This document shows positions 24,797 through 33,598 of a stretch of DNA of 64,000 nt, in pieces. This DNA is from Nocardia ninae NBRC 108245 (GTDB lineage: Bacteria; Actinomycetota; Actinomycetes; Mycobacteriales; Mycobacteriaceae), in the NCBI RefSeq assembly GCF_007990755.1, contig NZ_BJXA01000003.1, positions 62,001-126,000 on the forward strand, read 5' to 3'. The position numbers and the translations under genes are program-made. Position 1 is the stretch's first letter. Every line of letters starts with the position of its first letter. The notes under the pieces were generated by a model that saw only the letters and a program-made list of their open reading frames with translations, made no database searches and was not told where the DNA came from.

Positions 24797-25567
24797 ATGG
24801 TGGAGTTGAAGACGTCGGGTGAGATCGATCGCATGCTGGTGACGGGCCAGTTCGTGGCCGAGGTGCTGGGGGAGTTGCGCGACCGCGCCCGCATCGGCGT
24901 GAACCTGCTGGAGCTGGAAGCCCATGTGCGCGAGAAGATTCGACAGCGCGGCGCGCAGTCGTGCTACTGGGACTACTCGCCGTCCTTCGGCCGCGGCCCG
25001 TTCCGCAACACCGTCTGCCTCTCGGTCAACGATGCTGTGCTGCACGGACTTCCGTTCGATTACGCGCTCCGCGACGGCGACGTACTGACCATGGACCTCG
25101 CCGTCGGCATCGACGGCTGGGTGGCCGACTCGGCGACCACCATCGCGGTCGGCACGGCCACCCCGGAAGACCTCCGCCTGATCCGCGCAACGGAGGAAGC
25201 CCTCACCGCCGCGATCGCCGTCGCGCTGCCGGGCAACCGCATCGGCGACATCTCCGCCGCGATCTCCGCCGTCGCCCACGACTACGGCTACCCGGTGAAC
25301 ACCGAGTTCGGCGGCCACGGCCTGGGCCGCACCATGCACGAGGACCCGCACATCCCCAACGCGGGCAAGCCGGGCCGCGGCTATCGCCTGCGCCCCGGCC
25401 TCACCATCGCCATCGAACCCTGGTTCGCCCGCACCACCGATCGCATCGTCACCGACCCGGACGGCTGGACCCTGCGCTCCGCCGACGGCTCCCGCACCGC
25501 CCACTCCGAACACACCATCGCCATCACTGAAGATGTTCCCAAGGTGCTGACCCGCCTCGGAGGCTGA
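24797..25567 (+). CDS. map: Methionine aminopeptidase-like M24 metallopeptidase
   Basis: A 256-residue type I methionine aminopeptidase. SVNDAVLHGLPFDYALRDGDVLTMDLAVGIDGWVADSATT contains the substrate His and the two metal-binding Asp residues; GHGLGRTMHEDPHIPN the metal His and substrate His; LTIAIEPWF and SEHTIAITED the two metal Glu positions. All five metal ligands are present. It removes initiator methionine. ATG at 24797 is preferred to the TTG/ATG region upstream, which would run through operator O3. A regulated accessory copy is unusual, since the housekeeping map is normally in a ribosomal protein cluster. Confidence 0.92.
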   Translation: MVELKTSGEIDRMLVTGQFVAEVLGELRDRARIGVNLLELEAHVREKIRQRGAQSCYWDYSPSFGRGPFRNTVCLSVNDAVLHGLPFDYALRDGDVLTMDLAVGIDGWVADSATTIAVGTATPEDLRLIRATEEALTAAIAVALPGNRIGDISAAISAVAHDYGYPVNTEFGGHGLGRTMHEDPHIPNAGKPGRGYRLRPGLTIAIEPWFARTTDRIVTDPDGWTLRSADGSRTAHSEHTIAITEDVPKVLTRLGG

Positions 25568-25692
25568 CGCCCCGACCCCTCGACGGCCGCGCCGCGCCCT
25601 TGTCGGCCCTCGATGGCCGACGCGATTACTCGGTGGCCCGATGCCACCCGGTGGCCGGCACGCGCCACGCCGACCACCGGCGCCGATCCCGA

Positions 25693-26415
25693 CTACTCGG
25701 CGTCAGCCAACCACTGCTCCAAGTCGGCCGCGATCTGGAGATGCTCCGCGATCTCGGCACGCTCTTCGTCGGACAACTCCAGTCCCGCTATCTCGCTGCG
25801 CAATTCGGCCGCCCGCTCCGGATTGCCCATCGCCACAGCGAGTTCGGTGAGCTCGGCCATCGCGTGCGCCTTGTCGAGCACCGAAGCGGTGGCGGCGAAG
25901 CGGCGTAGTCCGGATTCGAGTGTCTTGCGGGCCGCCTCGTCGTCCTCTTTGGAGAATCGCAGGATTCGCGCGTTGTCCAGAACCCGTTGCAGCCCTTGTA
26001 GTTCCCGTGATCCGCCGTACTCGAAGTCGGGCTCGTCGCGTTGTATATAGGTGACACTGTTGCCGCTCGGATCGGTGACGCTGAAGCGCGTCTGGCCGGG
26101 ACGGAATCGGCTGATGTGCGGTATGCCCTTGATCGGAATGCGGCCGAGGTGCTCGCGGAGCGCGGCGCTGAACTGCTTGTGCAGGGGCGCTACCTCGTCG
26201 ACCATGACCAGGCAGCCTGCCGCCTCGATGTCTTCCGCGCTGCGCGTGTCTTTCGCGTCGCAGTAGAAGTTCAAATCGTAGCCGTTGCGTTCCACCGCGC
26301 CGAAGGCGTAGGGCTTGGTCTGCTCGTAGGTCACCTTGTATCCCAAGGCTTGATAGAACGCCAGCGTCTCGGCCAAGTTGCCGCCCCACATCACCGGTAC
26401 TGCCGTGTCGCCCAT
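25693..26415 (-). CDS. VOC-domain protein with C-terminal helical extension
   Basis: A 240-residue protein. Residues 1-125 are a VOC/bleomycin-resistance-type domain (VPVMWGGNLAETLAFYQALGYKVTYEQTKP ... FSVTDPSGNSVTYIQRDEP). Residues 130-240 are a separate, highly helical and charged part (ARILRFSKEDDEAARKTLESGL; AHAMAELTELAVAMGNPERA; IAGLELSDEERAEIAEHL) that looks like two or three TPR-like hairpins. It is divergent from a PadR regulator with paired palindromes between them, as for inducible resistance genes. The bound compound is unknown. Confidence 0.88.
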   Translation of the reverse strand: MGDTAVPVMWGGNLAETLAFYQALGYKVTYEQTKPYAFGAVERNGYDLNFYCDAKDTRSAEDIEAAGCLVMVDEVAPLHKQFSAALREHLGRIPIKGIPHISRFRPGQTRFSVTDPSGNSVTYIQRDEPDFEYGGSRELQGLQRVLDNARILRFSKEDDEAARKTLESGLRRFAATASVLDKAHAMAELTELAVAMGNPERAAELRSEIAGLELSDEERAEIAEHLQIAADLEQWLADAE

Positions 26416-26440
26416 GAAAGCCTCCCACTACCTGCGGTAA

Positions 26441-26495
26441 TCAATTTTGACTACTCAAGGTTAGGGCGGTCACGAGGCGGAAGTCAAGTTTGACT
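26441..26495. promoter_or_regulatory. Paired operator sites between VOC and padR genes
   Basis: TCAATTTTGACTACT at 26441 and TCAAGTTTGACTACT at 26484 are direct repeats with a 43-bp period (about four turns). The second is palindromic, AGTCAA-gt-TTGACT (26482-26495). They straddle the divergent promoters and are probable PadR binding sites. Confidence 0.7.
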
Positions 26496-26529
26496 ACTGT
26501 AGAAAATTCCTATCTGAAGGAGGTCGCCG

Positions 26530-27078
26530 ATGTCGGCTGTGCGCCTGTTGGTGCTGGGGGTGATGCGCCTGCGTCAGCCCACCTACGGCTACGCCGTGCG
26601 GCGCGAATTGCTGTCCTGGCGTGCGGAAACGTGGACGAACGTGAAGCCGGGCTCGATCTATCACGCGCTGAAACAGCTGACCCAGGAAGGCAAGTTGAGC
26701 GCCTACGGCACCGAGGGCAGCAGCCAAGGCCCCGGCCGCACGCTGTTCCAGCTGACCGACGAGGGCGAGGCCGAGTTCCGCAAGTTGATGGACGAGGCGT
26801 TGGTCAGCATCGACATGGAGGAACTCGGTGCGGGCATCGCGTTCATGGACGCGCTGCCCCGCGCGCACGTCATCGAGAAGCTGCGCGAACAGCGCCGCCG
26901 CAGCGAGGAGGTCCGCACCGGCCTGCTCGAGATGATCCCCGACTTCCCGGGCCGCGGCGAGCCGCCGCACGCGACGGACCTGCTCGAACTGTGGAGCAGC
27001 GTCTTCGGCAACCTCGCGGGCTGGACCGACGGTATGGTGGCACGCCTCGAAGCGGGCGAATACCGAATGTCCGAATAG
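26530..27078 (+). CDS. PadR-family transcriptional regulator
   Basis: A 182-residue PadR protein: winged helix (VRLLVLGVMRLRQPTYGYAVRRELLSW ... KPGSIYHALKQLTQEGKLSAY; GRTLFQLTDEGEAEF) followed by a Vir-type C-terminal helical domain with IEKLREQRRRSEEVRTGLL. A perfect AAGGAGGT precedes ATG at 26530. It faces the VOC gene at 26415 and should repress it through the paired sites at 26441-26495. It is followed 18 bp later by a PPOX/F420 gene in the same direction, likely in one transcript. Confidence 0.92.
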   Translation: MSAVRLLVLGVMRLRQPTYGYAVRRELLSWRAETWTNVKPGSIYHALKQLTQEGKLSAYGTEGSSQGPGRTLFQLTDEGEAEFRKLMDEALVSIDMEELGAGIAFMDALPRAHVIEKLREQRRRSEEVRTGLLEMIPDFPGRGEPPHATDLLELWSSVFGNLAGWTDGMVARLEAGEYRMSE

Positions 27079-27096
27079 AACGCCTACGCTGCGTGC

Positions 27097-27480
27097 ATGA
27101 CCAACACGCTCGGGGCCGTCGGCACCTCCGATTACGTTCTGCTGACCACGTTCCGCAAGGACGGCACGCCGGTCGGCACACCGGTGTGGGCGGTCGCCGA
27201 CGGCGACAAGCTCTACGTCTGGACGGTCACCGACAGCTGGAAGGTGAAGCGGCTGCGCCGCAACCCTGACGTCACCGTGCAGCCGTGCAACGTGCGCGGC
27301 AAGCCGCACGGCGAGGTGGTCACGGGCACCGGGCGCATCCTCGACCAGGCCGGCACCGATCGCGTGCGCAAGTTGCTCATGCGCAAGTACTGGCTGATGG
27401 GTCCGATCACCATCCTCGGCAGCAACCTGCGCCGCGGCAAGAAGGGCACCGTCGCCGTCGAGATCACCTTCCCCGGTTGA
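27097..27480 (+). CDS. PPOX-class F420-dependent protein, copy 2
   Basis: A 127-residue split-barrel protein, paralogue of 23792-24178: YVLLTTFRKDGTPVGTPVWAVADGDKLYVWTVTDSWKVKRLRRNPDVTVQPCNVRGKP. Probably cotranscribed with the upstream PadR regulator (18-bp gap) and therefore perhaps part of the same response. It ends three bases before the convergent tldE gene. Confidence 0.88.
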   Translation: MTNTLGAVGTSDYVLLTTFRKDGTPVGTPVWAVADGDKLYVWTVTDSWKVKRLRRNPDVTVQPCNVRGKPHGEVVTGTGRILDQAGTDRVRKLLMRKYWLMGPITILGSNLRRGKKGTVAVEITFPG

Positions 27481-27483
27481 TCG

Positions 27484-28869
27484 TCAGGTCGCCTGGCTGA
27501 CCGAGGACATGTGGAAGTCGGGGATGCGCAAGGGCGGCATGGCCGTTCGGGTGAACCAGTCCTTCCACTCGCGCGGCAACGTGACCTGGGTGGCGCCCGC
27601 TTCGGTGACCCGGCGCAGCAGATCCAGCGGACTCTCGTTGAACCGGAAGTTGTTGACCGCCGCGGTAACTTCACCGTTCTCGACGAGATAGACGCCGTCT
27701 CGGGTCAGCCCCGTGAGTAGCAGGCTGGCCGGGTCGACCTCGCGGATGTACCAGAGCGTGGTGAGCAGCAGGCCGCGCTCGGTGCGCGCGATCATCTCGT
27801 CGAGCGTGGCGCCGGAACCGCCGGTGAGTAGCAGGTTGTCGCCGGGAACCGTAGGGGCGGTGCCGAATTCGGCGGCGGCGGCACGCGGGTAGACCAGCGA
27901 CTGGATGACGCCCTCGCGCACCCAGTCGACCCGATCCGCGGACATGCCGTTGTCGAAGACCGAGACCGCTTGGGACGACGAGGATGTCGCGACGAACGGG
28001 CAGTACTCGAGTCCGGTGGCCTTCGGGTCGGAGTGCAGCGTCAGCGGAATGTCGGTGAGCCGCTCGCCGATTCGGGTGCCGCCGGCCCGGGAGAACGCGG
28101 TGTGGCCTTCGTGCGCGCCGCGACCCTCCATCTCCCAGTGCATGTAGATCATCAAATCGGCGACGGTCGAGGGCGGCATCAAGGTCTCGTAGCGGCCGGC
28201 GGGCAGCTCGACCTTGCGCTTGGCCCAGTCCAGTCGCCGGGACAGCTCGGTGAGCAGGCCCGGCACGTCGACATCGGTGAAGTCCGCGGTGCCGACGCCG
28301 ACCCAGGCGCTGGCGAGATCGGTTCCCGTACCACGCTTTCCGTTGATCTCGACCGAACCGGTGGGCTGCACGAAGCGACGCCGGAGACCGGTCGAGGAAC
28401 CCAGCCAGATCGTCTGCACGGTGTGGTGGGCGAAACCGTAGAGGCGGTCGCCGCCGTCGAAACCGGCGGACAGGTCGCGGGCGAGATCGGTGAACACCTC
28501 GATGTCGGTGCTACCGGGGGCGGTGGCCCAATCGTCGGCGGGGACGTCCGAATCCAGCAGCGGCATCGCGTCGCGGGCGGGTTCGGCGGTGCGTGCCGCC
28601 GTTTCGCTCTTGCGCACGACTGCTTCGATCTCGGCCGGGTCGACGCTGGTCGAGCCGATGGTGCCGACGCGCGCGGCGCCGGCCTCGTCGCGGAAGATCG
28701 AGACAACGGACCACCCACGCGACACCGAGGATCCGTTGGTGGTCATCGAGTTTCCGGCCCAGCGCAGCGACGCGTCGTGCGAATCGGTGACGAGCACGAT
28801 CGCCTCGTCGGCCTGGGACAGGGCGAGCGCGCGTTCGACGACCTCGCCCGCGGGGATAAGGGTGGTCAC
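27484..28869 (-). CDS. tldE: TldE/PmbA-family protein
   Basis: A 461-residue member of the TldD/TldE family, the non-catalytic partner that forms a heterodimer with TldD to cleave unfolded peptides (microcin processing and CcdA degradation in enterobacteria). Family blocks seen: SLRWAGNSMTTNG, RRFVQPTGSVEINGKRGTGTDLASAWVG, YETLMPPSTVADLMIYMHWEMEGRGAHEG, and VYLVENGEVTAAVNNFRFNESPLDLL at the C terminus. As expected for TldE it lacks HExxxH. Start is GTG at 28869, overlapping the tldD stop as GTGA. Its partner gene appears broken. Confidence 0.9.
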   Translation of the reverse strand: MTTLIPAGEVVERALALSQADEAIVLVTDSHDASLRWAGNSMTTNGSSVSRGWSVVSIFRDEAGAARVGTIGSTSVDPAEIEAVVRKSETAARTAEPARDAMPLLDSDVPADDWATAPGSTDIEVFTDLARDLSAGFDGGDRLYGFAHHTVQTIWLGSSTGLRRRFVQPTGSVEINGKRGTGTDLASAWVGVGTADFTDVDVPGLLTELSRRLDWAKRKVELPAGRYETLMPPSTVADLMIYMHWEMEGRGAHEGHTAFSRAGGTRIGERLTDIPLTLHSDPKATGLEYCPFVATSSSSQAVSVFDNGMSADRVDWVREGVIQSLVYPRAAAAEFGTAPTVPGDNLLLTGGSGATLDEMIARTERGLLLTTLWYIREVDPASLLLTGLTRDGVYLVENGEVTAAVNNFRFNESPLDLLRRVTEAGATQVTLPREWKDWFTRTAMPPLRIPDFHMSSVSQAT

Positions 28870-30324
28870 TGTCCCGCCTCCGTCCGGGTATTGAGAATGT
28901 TGATGCCGCGCACCAGCACCGACGGACAGCCGTGGCTCACCGCCGCGACCTGGCCGGGTTGGGCCTTACCGCAGTTGGCCGCGCCGCCGAGCTGCCAGGT
29001 GGACGGTCCGCCGACGGCTTCCATGGCACCCCAGAAGTCGGTGGTGGTGGCCTGGTAGGCGACGTCGCGCAGCTGGCCGTCGAGCTTGCCGTCGCGGATG
29101 CGGAAGAAGCGCTGGCCGGTGAACTGGAAGTTGTAGCGCTGCATGTCGATCGACCACGACTTGTCGCCGACGATGTAGATGCCGTTGTCGACCCGGGAGA
29201 TGAGTTCGGCGGTGCTGGTGTCGCGTTCGGGGTCGGGTTGCAGCGAGACGTTCGCCATCCGCTGGATCGGCACGTGGTGCGCGGAGTCGGCGTAGGAGCA
29301 GCCGTTGGAGCGGTCCAGGCCCAGGCGTGGCGCGAAGACCCGGTCCAGCTGATAGCCGACCAGGATGCCGTCGCGCACCAGGTCCCAGCGTTGCCCGGCG
29401 ACGCCTTCGTCGTCGTAGCCGATGCTGGCGAGGCCGTGCGCCTCGGTGCGGTCGCCGGTGACGTGCATGATCGGCGTGCCGTACTGGAGCTTGCCGAGCT
29501 TGTCCGGTGTGGCGAACGAGGTGCCCGCGTAGGCGGATTCGTAGCCGATGGCCCGGTCGTATTCGGTGGCGTGGCCGATGGATTCGTGGATGGTCAGCCA
29601 CAGGTTGGTCGGGTCGATCACGAGATCGGTCGGGCCGGGGGTGACCGTCGGCGCCCGTGACGTACTCCCAGCCGCGACCCACCGGTGCCGCCAGCGTGCG
29701 CATGGTCTCGAACACGCCCGCCGAGGAATCGACGGTGGTCGCCTCCAACTGCGGGTGCAACCGGACCCGCTGCTGGGTGATGGACGAGCCCGCGGTGTCG
29801 GCGTAGAAGGTCTGCTCCTTCACCTGCAGCACCGACGCGGTGACGTGGTCGACGCCGTCCGCGCTGGACAGGCGGCCCGAATAGTCTTGCAGCAGATCGA
29901 CCTTGTCGGCGGTCGGCACCGTGAACGGATCCAGGTCGTAGGCCGATACCCAGCGCACGTTGTCGTAGATCGGCTCGTCGGCGAGCTCGACTCGCTCGCG
30001 GTTGAGCGCGCGCAAGGTCGTCGCCACCGTCACCGCGCGGCGGGCCACCTCCACCGCCGTCGCGGGGGTCAGTGCGGCATGGGAGGCGAAGCCCCACGTG
30101 CCGTCGACGATCACCCGGACCGCCAAGCCGAGCTCGGCGTTGTCGGTGATCGACTCGACCCGCCCGTCGCGCAGCCGGATCGACTGGGTGACCAGCCGAT
30201 GCACCCGCAGGTCGGCGTGGTGGGCGCCGGCCGCCTTCGCCGCGGTCAACGCGGCCTCGGCCAGCGCGGCCAGTGGAAGGTCGAGGAACTCGGCGTCCAC
30301 ATCCTTGGAAGTCGCGATGCTCAC
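28866..30324 (-). pseudogene. tldD: tldD with internal deletion and frameshift
   Basis: The N-terminal half (GTG at 30324, or ATG at 30348, down to about 29656) and the C-terminal half (about 29654 to 28866) are in different frames. The first ends at GRGWEYVTG; the second resumes at APTVTPGPTDLVIDPTNLW and contains the zinc motif HESIGH, then SWSIDMQRYNFQFTGQRFF and TTTDFWGAMEAVGG, all intact TldD. In related TldD proteins roughly 20 residues lie between these blocks, so a deletion that is not a multiple of three is inferred near 29652-29657. The C-terminal part could be reinitiated at GTG 29621. A sequencing error or real decay cannot be separated here. Confidence 0.8.
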
Positions 30325-30522
30325 CCGGTCCAACCTAGTCGGTTCCATCCGAGAGGACTTGCGCCTACCGGGATTACACGCCGTGCGAGTTTGCAGCGCA
30401 TGCAAACCAGCACGTAATGCACAGTGGCGCAGCGTGAAAGAACGGAGGGTGGGCGGCGGCAACGGCACGCGCGAAACCAGCGCCTACCGCGTCTGCCTCG
30501 CGAAATGCCGTACTGTGCCCGC

Positions 30523-31167
30523 GTGCCGCCATCCGCCCTTCGTGACCGTAAACGCGAACGTACCCGCCGAGCGCTGCTCGAGGCAGCCGTACAGCTGTTC
30601 GAGACGAGAGGCTATGAAGAAACTACGGTGGCCGACATCGCCGCGGTAGCCGATGTCGGGACCCGCACCTTCTTCAACTACTTCGCCAGCAAGGAAGAGC
30701 TACTTTTCCCGGAGACGGACGAGCGCGTGCGGGCCGCGGTGGCTGCGATCGGCAGCAGGCGACCGGGGGAGCGCCCGGTCGAGGTGTTGCTGCGAGCCTT
30801 GCGTGCGGCCGGTGACAACCCTGGCGAGCATCTCGTCGACGATCTGAACGCACGGATCGCCGCGCTGCGCGCGCAAGTGTCGCGCACGGTGCCCTCGGTG
30901 AGTGGTCGGGCCGCGCACGCGCAGCTGGTCGCGCAGCGCGAGATCGCCCGTCAGCTACACGTGGCGTTTCCGGCCGAACTGGACGAGGTCGGGGCCGCGG
31001 CGCTGGTCGGCGCGGTCGTCGGTGCCGTCTCGGGTGCGCTCACCGTGCTGTTCCAGCAGCCGTTGAACGGCGCCGAGGACGGCGAGCGGCTGCACCGGCG
31101 CATCCACGAGACGACCTCGCGGGTGCTCAAGCCGTGGCTCGCCTCCCAGGTCGAAACTCGGGGTTGA
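30523..31167 (+). CDS. TetR-family transcriptional regulator
   Basis: A 214-residue regulator: RDRKRERTRRALLEAAVQLFETRGYEETTVADIAAVADVGTRTFFNYFASKEELLF is a canonical TetR DNA-binding domain (recognition helix TRTFFNYF), followed by a C-terminal helical ligand domain with ALVGAVVGAVSGALTVLF. GTG at 30523 gives the usual short N terminus and sits close behind TACTGT, a possible -10 of a leaderless transcript; ATG at 30505 is the alternative. The last seven codons lie inside repeat array R3. The target gene is unclear. Confidence 0.88.
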   Translation: MPPSALRDRKRERTRRALLEAAVQLFETRGYEETTVADIAAVADVGTRTFFNYFASKEELLFPETDERVRAAVAAIGSRRPGERPVEVLLRALRAAGDNPGEHLVDDLNARIAALRAQVSRTVPSVSGRAAHAQLVAQREIARQLHVAFPAELDEVGAAALVGAVVGAVSGALTVLFQQPLNGAEDGERLHRRIHETTSRVLKPWLASQVETRG

Positions 31168-31328
31168 TCAGCGGGCCGCTGTCGGCCCATCCGGTTGAAA
31201 CCTGGGGGCTGATCAGCCGGGTTCCTGCCAGCCGAACCGGCTGAAGGCGGGGGTTGATCAGCCGGGTTGCTGCCCGCCGACCCGGTTGAAACCTTGGGCT
31301 GCTCAACCGAACTGCTGCCACCCCAACC
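31149..31328. repeat. Tandem array R3, four units of about 45 bp
   Basis: Four head-to-tail units (31149-31192, 31193-31238, 31239-31283, 31284-31328), each starting GGTTGAAACC or close, then GGGGTTGATCAGCCGGG, a GCTGCC core and CCGAACC. Unit 1 overlaps the 3' end of the TetR gene and unit 4 the 3' end of the convergent TauE gene. The TGATCA in the unit reads as a stop on either strand: TetR stops at TGA in unit 1 and TauE at the corresponding TCA of unit 4. Confidence 0.8.
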
Positions 31329-32100
31329 GGATCACCATCCCGACGACCACCACCAGCAGCACGACGCGAACGAACTTCGCGCCGTTGCGCAACGCCATGT
31401 GCGAGCCGACGATCGCGCCCGCCACATTGCCGACCGCCATGGCCGCGCCGAGTGCCCACAGGATGTTGCCGGTGGCGCCGAAGAAGATCAGCGCGCCGAC
31501 ATTGGAACCGCAGTTGATCACCTTCGCCATCGCGGCGGCCCGGACGAACTCGGTGCCGAGCAGGGTGGCGAAGGTGATGATGAGGAAGGTGCCGGTGCCG
31601 GGACCGAGCAGGCCGTCGTAGAGGCCGACCAGGCCGGCGGCCAGCGCGATGGTGAGGATGAACTTGCGGCGCGTCGGCGGGTGCGTGGCGAGGGTGACAC
31701 CGATCGACGGGCGCAGCGTGACGAACACGGCGACGGCGACGAGCACCACCATCACGATGGGGATGAACAGCTCACGGTCGATCAGTGACACCGCGGCGGC
31801 GCCGATAGCTGCGGTGACCGCGGCGATCACGGCCGCGGGCAGGAGCACTCGCCAGCGCAACGGCACTTTCCTGGCGAAGGTCACCACCGAGGCGCCGGTG
31901 CCCGCGACCGCCGCCAGCTTGTTGGTGCCGAGCGCAGTTTGCGGTGTGATGGTCGGCGCGACCAGGAACAGCGTCGGCAGGATGATCAGTCCGCCGCCAC
32001 CGACTACCGCATCCACCCAGCCCGCGGCCGTCGCTGCCGTCAAAAGAACTGCCCAATCACCGATCTGCACGTCGGTGAGCCAACCAGATCGGATATCCAA
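31303..32100 (-). CDS. TauE/SafE-family sulfite exporter-like permease
   Basis: A 265-residue membrane protein with about eight hydrophobic segments. AAGWVDAVVGGGGLIILPTLFLVAPTITPQTALGTNKLAAVAGT and the second-half repeat AGLVGLYDGLLGPGTGTFLIITFATLLGTEFVRAAAMAKVINCGSNVGAL are the two TauE inverted-repeat signatures. The family exports sulfite, sulfoacetate or related anions. The start is uncertain: TTG at 32100 keeps the long N terminus, GTG at 32070 is also possible. Its C terminus (GWQQFG) is encoded within the last unit of array R3. Confidence 0.9.
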   Translation of the reverse strand: MDIRSGWLTDVQIGDWAVLLTAATAAGWVDAVVGGGGLIILPTLFLVAPTITPQTALGTNKLAAVAGTGASVVTFARKVPLRWRVLLPAAVIAAVTAAIGAAAVSLIDRELFIPIVMVVLVAVAVFVTLRPSIGVTLATHPPTRRKFILTIALAAGLVGLYDGLLGPGTGTFLIITFATLLGTEFVRAAAMAKVINCGSNVGALIFFGATGNILWALGAAMAVGNVAGAIVGSHMALRNGAKFVRVVLLVVVVGMVIRLGWQQFG

Positions 32101-32255
32101 GACCAGTGAGCAGTCCAGTGTGCGGCTCGGCGAGGCGGCCGACTCGGCTCGGGCCGCCCCGAGCGGAGGTTCCGCGGCGTGGTGCGCCCGGCTCCGGACC
32201 GCGTCGCGCGGGGCGGGTGCCAGGCGAAACCGCGCGGTCGACCTAGGCTGAGGGC

Positions 32256-33431
32256 GTGCGCCGGTTCAGTCTGTGGCTTCGTGGGAAGCCCATCGTTGCG
32301 GATTCGATGCTGGCGATTGTCCTGTTGGTGCTCGAGATCCTCGGCGCCGCCAACGCGGAGCACAAGGTCGCCTCGCTCGCTATCGGGTTGTTCTTGCCGG
32401 TTCCGGTGGTGTTCCGGCGGGTGTATCCGCGGGCGATGGCGGTGGCGTCGTTGCTGCTGTCGTTCACCGCGAGCGCGGTGCAGTACGTGGTCGGCGACGA
32501 AAAGGTCGAGCACATCACGTTGTTCAGCCTCGGCATCATGCTGTACACGCTGGTCGCCTATGTCGGGCGGCGCGAGGGGCTGTGGTTTGCGGCGGGTCTG
32601 GTCGCGGACACGGTGCTGTCGTACTCGGCCGACATTCTCAAGCCTGCCAGCGACATCATCTTCACGATCATGTTCTTCGCGTTGTGCTGGACGCTGGCCG
32701 AATTCATCGGGGCGCGGCACGCCTACGACACCGAGGTCGCGGCGCGGCTGGCGGTCGCCGACTACGACAAGGAACGACGCGCCCACGACGCCGTCTCCGC
32801 CGAGCGCACCCGGATCGCGCGGGAACTGCACGACGTGGTCGCACATGCGGTGAGCGTGATCATCGTGCAGGCGGACGGAGCCCGCTACGCGTTGCGCCGC
32901 GATCCCGACGCGGCCGAGCAAGCCCTCAGCACCATCGCGAGCACAGGTCGAGAGGCGCTGCGCGAATTACGCAGAACCGTCGCGCTTTTGCGCACCGAAC
33001 ACGCGCCCGACCAGTTGCCGCAGCACGGGACCGCAGGCCTGGCGCGGGTGGTCGAGATGATGCGCGGCACCGGCCTGGCCGTGGAGCTCGAGCTGACCGG
33101 TGAACTCGACGACATCGCGCCCGAAGTCAGCCTCGGCGTTCATCGCATCGTGCAGGAATCACTCACCAACACGCTGCGGCACGCGGGCCCGCACCCCAAG
33201 GCCTGGGTGCAGATTCGCCGCCGCGACACCGACGTGACCATCGACATCAGCGACACCGGCGGTGTCCCGCTCGACGAGCCGTCCATGCGGATCAAAGGCG
33301 GCGGCATGGGGCTGGTCGGCATGCGCGAACGCATCGCGGTCCTCGGCGGCACCTTGGAAACCGGCCGCGCCGCCGACGGTGCCTGGCGGGTGCACGCGAC
33401 CATCCCGCTGGAGCCCGGCCTGCCGGAGTAG
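32256..33431 (+). CDS. Sensor histidine kinase (NarL-partner, HisKA_3 type)
   Basis: A 391-residue kinase. Five or six membrane segments occupy residues 15-155, then a HisKA_3 dimerisation domain with the phospho-acceptor in ERTRIARELHDVVAHAVSVIIVQ, and an HATPase_c domain with GVHRIVQESLTNTLRHAG (N box), DISDTGG (G1) and GGGMGLVGMRERI (G2). It resembles the Streptomyces/mycobacterial integral-membrane sensors without a large extracellular loop. GTG at 32256 is the start. The response regulator follows 167 bp downstream. Confidence 0.93.
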   Translation: MRRFSLWLRGKPIVADSMLAIVLLVLEILGAANAEHKVASLAIGLFLPVPVVFRRVYPRAMAVASLLLSFTASAVQYVVGDEKVEHITLFSLGIMLYTLVAYVGRREGLWFAAGLVADTVLSYSADILKPASDIIFTIMFFALCWTLAEFIGARHAYDTEVAARLAVADYDKERRAHDAVSAERTRIARELHDVVAHAVSVIIVQADGARYALRRDPDAAEQALSTIASTGREALRELRRTVALLRTEHAPDQLPQHGTAGLARVVEMMRGTGLAVELELTGELDDIAPEVSLGVHRIVQESLTNTLRHAGPHPKAWVQIRRRDTDVTIDISDTGGVPLDEPSMRIKGGGMGLVGMRERIAVLGGTLETGRAADGAWRVHATIPLEPGLPE

Positions 33432-33598
33432 TTGCGGCGCGCTGCCTTCCGCTCGTTACGCGACCAGCCGGGCCGCCGCGCCCGTCGGGCACAGGATTGC
33501 CCGCCGCTCGTGAAACTGCCGCCAGATTTGGGTGCGCCGGGCGGAACCGTACGCGGCGGGCGAGCGGGTGCGTGGTCGTGGCACGTTAGATTGGGGGC

